36,764 nucleotides of DNA from Pseudomonas arcuscaelestis. Lineage in GTDB: Bacteria > Pseudomonadota > Gammaproteobacteria > Pseudomonadales > Pseudomonadaceae. The notes beneath the pieces were generated by a model. That model worked only from the letters and a program-made list of their open reading frames with translations, was not told the origin of the DNA and did no database searches. The stretch covers positions 1 to 36,764 of the forward strand of contig NZ_JACOPV010000027.1 of assembly GCF_016881005.1 (NCBI RefSeq), read 5' to 3'. Position numbers and translations under genes: made by a program. Within the stretch, counting starts at the first letter, position 1. Every line of letters begins with the position of its first letter. Positions 31,381 through 36,764 of this stretch are shown piece by piece.

Positions 31381-31704
31381 TCAAACGTTGAAGCTTTCGC
31401 CGCAGCCACACTCACCGCGCACGTTGGGGTTGTTGAACTTGAAGCCTTCGTTCAACCCTTCCTTGACGAAATCCAGTTCGGTGCCGTCGAGATAGGACAG
31501 GCTTTTCGGGTCGATAATGACCTTTTCGCCATGACTCTCGAACACTTGATCCTCGTCGTCTGGCTGATCGACGAATTCCAGCACATAGGCCAGACCCGAG
31601 CAGCCGGTGGTACGCACGCCAAGGCGAATACCAACACCTTTGCCGCGTCCGTCAAGAGAGCGCCGCACGTGGTTGGCGGCGGCTTCTGTCATGCTGATAG
31701 CCAT
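31381..31704 (-). CDS. iscA: A-type Fe-S carrier IscA (107 aa)
   Basis: A small carrier that holds iron or a cluster and passes it to apo-proteins. The three conserved cysteines C35 (TTGCSGLAY), C99 and C101 (GECGCGESF) have the standard spacing, and the length is that of E. coli IscA. It lies between iscU and hscB. Confidence 0.96.
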   Translation of the reverse strand: MAISMTEAAANHVRRSLDGRGKGVGIRLGVRTTGCSGLAYVLEFVDQPDDEDQVFESHGEKVIIDPKSLSYLDGTELDFVKEGLNEGFKFNNPNVRGECGCGESFNV

Positions 31705-31732
31705 CGAGACTCCTTACCTGCAACAGGCGAAC

Positions 31733-32119
31733 TTAGAGCAAACCTTTCTTCTGCTTGTAATCGCGTACGGCTGCCTTGATGGCGTCCTCAGCGAGTACCG
31801 AGCAGTGGATTTTCACTGGCGGCAACGCCAGTTCTTCGGCCAGCTGGGTGTTCTTGATGGTTTCGGCTTCGTCCAGCGTCTTACCCTTCATCCACTCGGT
31901 GGCCAGGGAGCTGGAGGCGATGGCCGAACCACAGCCATAGGTCTTGAACTTGGCATCTTCAATGACGCCCTGCTCGTTAACCTTGATTTGCAGACGCATC
32001 ACATCACCACACGCCGGGGCGCCGACCATGCCGGTGCCGACATCCGGATCTTCGGCATTCATTTTGCCGACGTTACGTGGGTTTTCGTAGTGGTCGATGA
32101 CCTTTTCACTGTATGCCAT
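31733..32119 (-). CDS. iscU: Fe-S scaffold protein IscU (128 aa)
   Basis: The scaffold on which [2Fe-2S] clusters are built from IscS sulfur. Ligands are C37 (GAPACGDVM, with D39), C63 (YGCGSAIASS) and C106 (KIHCSVLAED). The HscA-recognition motif LPPVK is at 99-103. The length is standard. It lies 46 bases downstream of iscS. Confidence 0.97.
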   Translation of the reverse strand: MAYSEKVIDHYENPRNVGKMNAEDPDVGTGMVGAPACGDVMRLQIKVNEQGVIEDAKFKTYGCGSAIASSSLATEWMKGKTLDEAETIKNTQLAEELALPPVKIHCSVLAEDAIKAAVRDYKQKKGLL

Positions 32120-32165
32120 GGTGCAATTCCTTCCTCATCAGAGAGCCGCTCTTGCCGGCGACTAC

Positions 32166-33380
32166 TTAGTGCGCAGCCCACTCAATCTTGGAGATGTCGA
32201 CGCCGTCTTTGTACATATCCCACAGCGGCGACAGTTCGCGCAGCTTGGTTACGGCCTCGCACACCTTCTGCGCGGCGTAGTCGATTTCTTCTTCGGTGGT
32301 AAAACGACCGAAGGTGAAGCGGATGGAGCTGTGAGCCAGCTCGTCGTTGCGGCCCAGGGCACGCAGAACGTAGGACGGCTCAAGCGATGCCGATGTACAG
32401 GCAGAACCCGAAGACACTGCCAGGTCCTTGAGGGCCATGATCAACGACTCGCCTTCAACGTAGTTGAAGCTCAGGTTCAGGTTGTGCGGAATACGCGCAG
32501 TCATACTGCCGTTGATGTACAGCTCTTCCAGACCTTCAACCTGCTTGTAGAAGCGATCGCTCAATGCCTTGATACGCGCGTTTTCGCTGGCCATCTGCTC
32601 CTTGGCGATGGCGAACGCTTCGCCCATGCCAACGATTTGGTGGGTAGCCAGGGTGCCTGAACGCATGCCGCGCTCGTGACCGCCGCCGTGCATGGTGGCT
32701 TCCAGGCGTACGCGAGGCTTGCGGCTGACGTACAGCGCGCCGATGCCTTTGGGACCGTAGGTCTTGTGCGCAGAGAACGACATCAGGTCGACTTTCAGCT
32801 TCTGCAGGTCGATTTCGACCTTGCCGGTGGACTGCGCAGCATCGACGTGGAACATGACGCCACGTGCGCGGGTCAGTTCGCCAATGGCAGCGATGTCGTT
32901 GATGGTGCCGATTTCGTTGTTCACATGCATGATCGACACCAGGATGGTGTCGTCACGCAGGGCAGCTTCGATCATGGCCGGGGTGATCAGGCCATCGGCG
33001 CCCGGCTCGATATAGGTGACTTCAAAGCCTTCACGCTCCAGCTGACGAGTGCTGTCCAGGACAGCCTTGTGCTCGATCTTGGAGGTAATGATGTGCTTGC
33101 CCTTGGTGTTATAGAAGTGCGCAACGCCCTTGATTGCCAGGTTGTCGGACTCGGTAGCACCGCTGGTCCAGACAATTTCACGCGGATCGGCATTGACCAG
33201 GTCAGCGACCTGGCGACGAGCGTTCTCGACCGCTTCTTCGGCTTTCCAGCCAAACACGTGCGAACGCGACGCCGGGTTACCGAAGTTTCCATCGACCAGC
33301 AGGCAGTCGCTCATCTTCTGGGCAACGCGTGGGTCGACCGGTGTGGTCGCGGAGTAATCGAGGTAGATCGGCAACTTCAT
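32166..33380 (-). CDS. iscS: Cysteine desulfurase IscS (404 aa)
   Basis: A PLP enzyme that takes sulfur from cysteine and passes it as persulfide to IscU, tRNA thiolation and other acceptors. The PLP lysine is K206 (SFSAHKTYGPKG). The active-site cysteine is C328 on a flexible loop (SSGSACTSASLEPS). HVDAAQSTGK and LDYSATTPVD are further signatures. The length matches E. coli IscS. It is 42 bases downstream of iscR. Confidence 0.97.
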   Translation of the reverse strand: MKLPIYLDYSATTPVDPRVAQKMSDCLLVDGNFGNPASRSHVFGWKAEEAVENARRQVADLVNADPREIVWTSGATESDNLAIKGVAHFYNTKGKHIITSKIEHKAVLDSTRQLEREGFEVTYIEPGADGLITPAMIEAALRDDTILVSIMHVNNEIGTINDIAAIGELTRARGVMFHVDAAQSTGKVEIDLQKLKVDLMSFSAHKTYGPKGIGALYVSRKPRVRLEATMHGGGHERGMRSGTLATHQIVGMGEAFAIAKEQMASENARIKALSDRFYKQVEGLEELYINGSMTARIPHNLNLSFNYVEGESLIMALKDLAVSSGSACTSASLEPSYVLRALGRNDELAHSSIRFTFGRFTTEEEIDYAAQKVCEAVTKLRELSPLWDMYKDGVDISKIEWAAH

Positions 33381-33422
33381 TGAATATCTCCTATCAGGCG
33401 GTCGCGCCGCGCGTCGAAACGG

Positions 33423-33914
33423 TCATTCGACGGCTGACGTCTCAATCTTGTCCAGCTGCGGTGCCCGACCTGCTATACGACGCAGGTCCTGGCGCTGGGC
33501 GACTTCTTGTACCTCACGGCGAGTAACAAGGTCAGCCAGGCTGATGCCGCTGAGAAACTCGTGAATCTGCTGGCTCAGGTCACACCACAAGTGGTGGGTC
33601 AGGCAGGTATCGCCGGCGTGACAATCGCCCAGGCCTTGGCAGCGTGTTGCGTCGACCGATTCATTGACCGCGTCGATAACCTGGACAACCTGAATGCTCT
33701 CCATGCTTCGCGACAGCTGATAGCCGCCGCCAGGGCCGCGCACACTGGAAACCAGGCTGCTGCGGCGCAGCTTTGCAAATAGCTGCTCCAGATAAGATAG
33801 GGAGATGCCTTGGCGCTCGGAAATGTCGGCCAGAGACACCGGCCCATGCTGCGCGTGCAACGCCAGGTCGAGCATGGCGGTCACGGCGTATCGGCCTTTT
33901 GTAGTCAGTCGCAT
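33423..33914 (-). CDS. iscR: Fe-S-sensing regulator IscR (163 aa)
   Basis: An Rrf2-family repressor whose [2Fe-2S] form represses the isc operon. The winged helix occupies the N-terminus (MRLTTKGRYAVTAMLDLALH, ISLSYLEQLFAKLRRSSLVS). Cluster ligands C92, C98 and C104 with H107 (RCQGLGDCHAGDTCLTHH) match E. coli IscR positions exactly. I chose the ATG at 33914; an open extension upstream to 34037 would cross the promoter and operator. It is the first gene of the isc operon and should repress itself through the site at 33959-33983. Confidence 0.95.
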   Translation of the reverse strand: MRLTTKGRYAVTAMLDLALHAQHGPVSLADISERQGISLSYLEQLFAKLRRSSLVSSVRGPGGGYQLSRSMESIQVVQVIDAVNESVDATRCQGLGDCHAGDTCLTHHLWCDLSQQIHEFLSGISLADLVTRREVQEVAQRQDLRRIAGRAPQLDKIETSAVE

Positions 33915-33950
33915 GGCTAGTAGGTACCACGGGGTTACGGGATGGGAGCG

Positions 33951-33979
33951 AGTATGCAATTCCCGAGCATTTAAGTCAA
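33951..33979 (-). promoter_or_regulatory. isc operon promoter
   Basis: On the minus strand TTGACT (33974-33979) and CATACT (33951-33956) are 17 bases apart, giving a good sigma-70 promoter 37 bases before iscR. The IscR site overlaps its -35. Confidence 0.7.
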
Positions 33980-33983
33980 CTAT
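33959..33983 (-). promoter_or_regulatory. Candidate type 1 IscR-binding site
   Basis: Read on the minus strand, the 25-base site begins ATAGTTGACT and ends CTCGGGAAT. It fits the type 1 consensus, as I remember it, at about 18 of 25 positions. It covers the -35 and most of the spacer, as expected for repression. Confidence 0.65.
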
Positions 33984-34040
33984 AAGACCTAGTGCTTTAG
34001 TCGGGTTTGCCGCAAGAGGGCGGCCGAATGATAGCAAACT

Positions 34041-34064
34041 AAGGGGCGCGTGCGCACGCCCCTT
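34041..34064 (-). terminator. Hairpin after cysE
   Basis: AAGGGGCG and CGCCCCTT flank a short GC-rich centre. It lies directly after the cysE stop on the minus strand and upstream of the isc promoter. The T run that follows is weak. Confidence 0.6.
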
Positions 34065-34067
34065 CTA

Positions 34068-34850
34068 TCAATGAGCCGACGCGTCGCTGCGGGCTTCGTC
34101 CTTGATCTGGGCAAAATCTTCTTCGCGCAATACCGGCAAGTCCTTGGCGCAGTAGTCACTGCCAAGATTTTTCAACGCGCCGCACATGTCTTCCAGCTTG
34201 CCGTCCACTGCCTGCAGATGATCGAGAAGCTGACCAATGGCGCGCGCGACCGGGTCGGGCATGTCTTCGCTGACGCCGTAGGCATCGAAACCGATCTTTT
34301 CGGCCATTGCCTTGCGCTTGGCTTCGACCTCAGCGTCGGTCTTGACGATGATTCGTCCCGGAATACCGACGGCTGTAGCACCTGCCGGTACCGCCTTGGT
34401 AACCACGGCGTTGGAACCGATCTTGGCCCCAGCGCCCACGGTAAACGGACCCAGCACCTTGGCGCCCGCCCCCACCACAACACCATCTTCCAATGTCGGA
34501 TGGCGCTTACCCTTGTTCCAACTGGTGCCCCCGAGGGTCACGCCCTGGTACAAGGTGACGTCATCACCGATCTCGGCCGTTTCACCGATCACGATGCCCA
34601 TGCCATGATCAATGAAGAAGCGCCGACCGACCTTGGCACCCGGGTGTATCTCGATACCGGTCATCCAACGGCCGAAATTCGACACCAGCCGCGCCAGCCA
34701 CTTCCAGTCGCGCTTCCACAGCGCGTGCGCCGCCCGATGCAGCCAGATCGCGTGCATGCCCGGGTAGCAGGTCAGCACCTCAAAGGCATTGCGCGCCGCC
34801 GGGTCGCGATGGAAAACGCTTTGGATATCCTCACGCAGACGCTCGAACAT
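34068..34850 (-). CDS. cysE: Serine O-acetyltransferase CysE (260 aa)
   Basis: This enzyme acetylates serine with acetyl-CoA, the first step of cysteine synthesis, which supplies IscS with its substrate. An N-terminal helical part (MFERLREDIQSVFHRDPAAR) is followed by a left-handed beta-helix of hexapeptide repeats (EIHPGAKVGRRFFIDHGMGI, VIGETAEIGDDVTLYQGVTL, GAGAKVLGPFTVGAGAKIGS). The C-terminal extension ends in SDASAH and lacks the usual terminal Ile that binds CysK. It lies directly after trmJ with no gap, so they are cotranscribed, and it precedes iscR. Confidence 0.93.
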   Translation of the reverse strand: MFERLREDIQSVFHRDPAARNAFEVLTCYPGMHAIWLHRAAHALWKRDWKWLARLVSNFGRWMTGIEIHPGAKVGRRFFIDHGMGIVIGETAEIGDDVTLYQGVTLGGTSWNKGKRHPTLEDGVVVGAGAKVLGPFTVGAGAKIGSNAVVTKAVPAGATAVGIPGRIIVKTDAEVEAKRKAMAEKIGFDAYGVSEDMPDPVARAIGQLLDHLQAVDGKLEDMCGALKNLGSDYCAKDLPVLREEDFAQIKDEARSDASAH

Positions 34851-35624
34851 TTACTGATCCTTGCGCTTATGCGGCTCACCACGGGCCACTTTCTGGGTTT
34901 CCGTAAGGATGCCGCGCAAAATACTCATTTCCGAACGATTAACCGAGCTGCGCCCATACAGCCGACGCAACCGTGGCATCAGGTGCTTGGGCTTTTCCGG
35001 ATCCAGGAATCCGATGTCGACCAGGGTTTTTTCCAGGTGCTCATAGAACAGCTCCATCTCATCCATGGTCGCCAGTTCGCTACTGCGCACCGAAGTCACT
35101 TCGAATTTTTCGACTTTCGATGGCTGCCCCTCAGCGGCCAGCCAAGCCATGCGCACCTCGTAGGCCAGCACCTGCACTGCCGCCGCCAGATTCAGCGAAC
35201 TGAAGTCGGGATTGGAGGGAATGTGCACATGGAAATGACAGCGCTGTAGCTCTTCATTGGTCAGGCCGGCATATTCACGACCAAACACCAGGGCGATCTC
35301 TTCGCCCTCGCCAGCATGCTCGATGACCTTGGCCCCACATTCGCGTGGATCGACCAACGGCCAGGGGATGCGTCGCTCACGCGCACTGGTGCCAAACACC
35401 AGGTTGCAACCGACCAGCGCTTCCTCAAGGGTGGCAACCACCTGGGCACCACCGAGAACATCATCGGCACCCGACGCACGGGCATCGGCCTCGTGGGAGG
35501 GGAAATCCTGCGGATCGACCAGCACCAGACGCGACAAGCCCATGTTTTTCATGGCACGCGCAGCGCCGCCGATATTGCCGGGGTGGCTGGTATTGACCAG
35601 AACAACACGAATATTTTGCAGCAA
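34851..35624 (-). CDS. trmJ: tRNA (cytidine/uridine-2'-O-)-methyltransferase TrmJ (257 aa)
   Basis: A SPOUT-class methyltransferase that modifies the ribose of nucleotide 32 in tRNA. The N-terminal part is characteristic: RVVLVNTSHPGNIGGAARAM, LVLVDPQDFP and FGREYAGLTNEEL. The knot region follows (HIPSNPDFSSLNLAAAVQVLAYEVR). The frame begins with TTG (TTG CTG CAA AAT), an uncommon start with no clear Shine-Dalgarno; homologues begin MLQNIRVV, which agrees. It is divergent from suhB and forms an operon with cysE. Confidence 0.92.
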   Translation of the reverse strand: MLQNIRVVLVNTSHPGNIGGAARAMKNMGLSRLVLVDPQDFPSHEADARASGADDVLGGAQVVATLEEALVGCNLVFGTSARERRIPWPLVDPRECGAKVIEHAGEGEEIALVFGREYAGLTNEELQRCHFHVHIPSNPDFSSLNLAAAVQVLAYEVRMAWLAAEGQPSKVEKFEVTSVRSSELATMDEMELFYEHLEKTLVDIGFLDPEKPKHLMPRLRRLYGRSSVNRSEMSILRGILTETQKVARGEPHKRKDQ

Positions 35625-35706
35625 GGCGAGCGCTCACAGACACGGAAAAGAAGGAGCAAATCTTACAGAACACACCGACTTTACGCTACGAAAGCGAATG
35701 TCGCTC

Positions 35707-35734
35707 TTTTGCGCGCAGAGTTTTCTGTTAGAAT
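35707..35734 (+). promoter_or_regulatory. Candidate suhB promoter
   Basis: TTTTGC (35707-35712) and TAGAAT (35729-35734) are 16 bases apart, 35 bases before the suhB start. This is a motif match only; the 145-base gap also has to hold the divergent trmJ promoter. Confidence 0.4.
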
Positions 35735-35769
35735 GTTCGGCTTTCTTTAACGACCCAGGTGAAACGTCC

Positions 35770-36588
35770 ATGCAGCCCATGCTGAATATCGCGCTGCGCG
35801 CCGCCCGCAGCGCCAGTGAATTGATTTTCCGCTCCATCGAGCGCCTGGATACCATCAAGGTTGATGAAAAAGACGCCAAGGATTACGTCTCGGAAGTCGA
35901 TCGCGCGGCTGAGCAGAGCATCATCAATGCCCTGCGCAAGGCATACCCGAACCACTCCATCTACGGTGAAGAAACCGGCCTGCACGCTGGTAGCGGCGAA
36001 GAAGGCAAGGACTACCTGTGGATCATCGACCCACTGGACGGCACCACCAACTTCCTGCGTGGCGTTCCGCACTTTGCTGTCAGCATCGCCTGCAAATACC
36101 GCGGCCGCCTTGAGCACGCCGTTGTACTGGACCCTGTCCGCCAGGAAGAATTTACCGCCAGCCGTGGCCGTGGCGCGCAACTCAACGGCCGTCGCCTGCG
36201 CGTAAGCTCCCGCACCAGCCTGGAAGGCGCTCTGCTGGGTACCGGCTTCCCGTTCCGCGACAATCAAATGGCTGACCTGGACAACTACCTGGGCATGTTC
36301 CGCGCCCTGGTTGGCCAAACCGCCGGCATCCGCCGCGCTGGTGCTGCCAGCCTCGACCTCGCCTACGTGGCCGCAGGTCGCTTCGATGCCTTCTGGGAGT
36401 CGGGCCTGTCGGAATACGACATGGCTGCAGGCGCGCTGCTGATCCAGGAAGCTGGCGGCCTGGTGAGCGACTTCACCGGTGGTCACGACTTCCTCGAGAA
36501 AGGCCACATCGTTGCTGGCAACATCAAGTGCTTCAAGGCAGTTCTGACCGCTATCCAGCCGCATCTGCCGGTCTCGATCAAGCGCTAA
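35770..36588 (+). CDS. suhB: Inositol-1-monophosphatase family protein SuhB (272 aa)
   Basis: A magnesium-dependent inositol monophosphatase. Metal ligands are E67 (YGEETG), D87 and D90 (IIDPLDGTTNF) and D217 (SEYDMAAG). E. coli SuhB also joins the rRNA antitermination complex with NusA/NusG, and in P. aeruginosa SuhB influences virulence regulation (both from literature knowledge). I chose the ATG at 35770, preceded by AGGTG; the frame is open far upstream but that part overlaps trmJ on the other strand. A strong terminator follows. Confidence 0.95.
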   Translation: MQPMLNIALRAARSASELIFRSIERLDTIKVDEKDAKDYVSEVDRAAEQSIINALRKAYPNHSIYGEETGLHAGSGEEGKDYLWIIDPLDGTTNFLRGVPHFAVSIACKYRGRLEHAVVLDPVRQEEFTASRGRGAQLNGRRLRVSSRTSLEGALLGTGFPFRDNQMADLDNYLGMFRALVGQTAGIRRAGAASLDLAYVAAGRFDAFWESGLSEYDMAAGALLIQEAGGLVSDFTGGHDFLEKGHIVAGNIKCFKAVLTAIQPHLPVSIKR

Positions 36589-36602
36589 GACAAGCCCCAA
36601 AG

Positions 36603-36631
36603 AAAAGCCCCGTTATTCGGGGCTTTTTTTT
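36603..36631 (+). terminator. Rho-independent terminator of suhB
   Basis: AAAAGCCCCG-TTATT-CGGGGC is followed by eight T residues. It is 15 bases after the suhB stop. Confidence 0.9.
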
Positions 36632-36637
36632 GGGCGA

Positions 36638-36764
36638 TGTCCCGTCCTGAATAAGGTTTACACCTCCCATCCCGAATTTCCGGAGAGTCAGATGGAGCAA
36701 GGTGTAAAGCGCACACAGCGTGATTACTCACTGTCTTTTAAATTGGCGGTGGTTGATCAGATTG
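36638..36764 (+). mobile_element. Left end of an IS3-family-like insertion sequence (cut by window edge)
   Basis: After the suhB terminator the sequence changes to TGTCCCGTCCTGAATAAGG, which looks like an IS terminal repeat, and a transposase reading frame follows 54 bases later. The exact left boundary and any target-site duplication cannot be fixed, because the other end is outside the window. Confidence 0.65.
36692..36764 (+). CDS. Transposase N-terminus, IS3 family OrfA-like (partial)
   Basis: The ATG follows GGAGAG at a good distance. The 24 visible residues include KRTQRDYSLSFKLAVVDQI, the usual beginning of an IS3-family OrfA helix-turn-helix protein as I remember it. The frame is open to the window edge. 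Whether the element is complete or active cannot be told. Confidence 0.7.
   Translation, partial: MEQGVKRTQRDYSLSFKLAVVDQI

Noticed and set aside
35257..35769. N-terminal extension of SuhB
   Set aside because: It overlaps trmJ on the other strand, and the family start with a ribosome binding site is at 35770.
1..36764. CRISPR arrays, tRNA or rRNA genes, prophage
   Set aside because: No regular direct repeats with spacers, no cloverleaf or rRNA sequence, and no phage structural genes were seen.

Overview
The window is a Pseudomonas chromosome, most likely of the P. putida group. The coding is GC-rich. The right half runs trmJ-cysE-iscR-iscS-iscU-iscA-hscB-hscA-fdx-iscX, ndk-rlmN-pilF/pilW-rodZ-ispG-hisS-yfgM-bamB-der, a conserved Pseudomonas order. 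The left half has a speC-piuC-piuA neighbourhood and REP-like inverted repeats built on 'GGGAGCGG(G)'. No rRNA, tRNA or CRISPR array was seen.

Region 1 (1-4285, plus strand) is accessory and visibly richer in A+T. It holds the 3' part of a large membrane-active toxin resembling the colicin-like VasX/BTH_I2691 class of type VI secretion effectors. Three tandem paralogous membrane proteins of about 255 aa follow, read here as immunity proteins. The 298-bp gap before the third one is not empty. It contains a decayed copy of the last ~70 codons of the toxin gene, with in-frame stops and indels. The third immunity protein is a mosaic: its N-terminal part matches paralogue 1 and its C-terminal part matches paralogue 2. 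The array therefore looks like repeated [toxin 3' end + immunity] cassettes whose older toxin ends have decayed.

Region 2 (4286-8421, minus strand) is a fecI-fecR-fecA system: a Fur-box-controlled ECF sigma factor, its membrane anti-sigma factor and a ferric citrate TonB receptor. A perfect 16-bp inverted repeat lies inside fecI.

Region 3 (8422-16945) has the ornithine decarboxylase speC behind a long leader with a terminator-like hairpin. An iron-uptake group follows: a Sel1-repeat protein, the dioxygenase PiuC, the TonB receptor PiuA, and a PepSY-flavodoxin-FNR reductase that probably reduces ferric siderophore at the membrane.

Region 4 (16946-35624, minus strand) is core metabolism and housekeeping: a methionine/glutamine-type aminotransferase with its omega-amidase, der, bamB, yfgM, hisS, ispG, rodZ, the pilotin pilF/pilW, rlmN, ndk, the complete ISC iron-sulfur operon under iscR, cysE and trmJ.

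Region 5 (35625-36764, plus strand) has suhB with a strong terminator, then the left end of an IS3-family-like insertion sequence cut off by the window edge.
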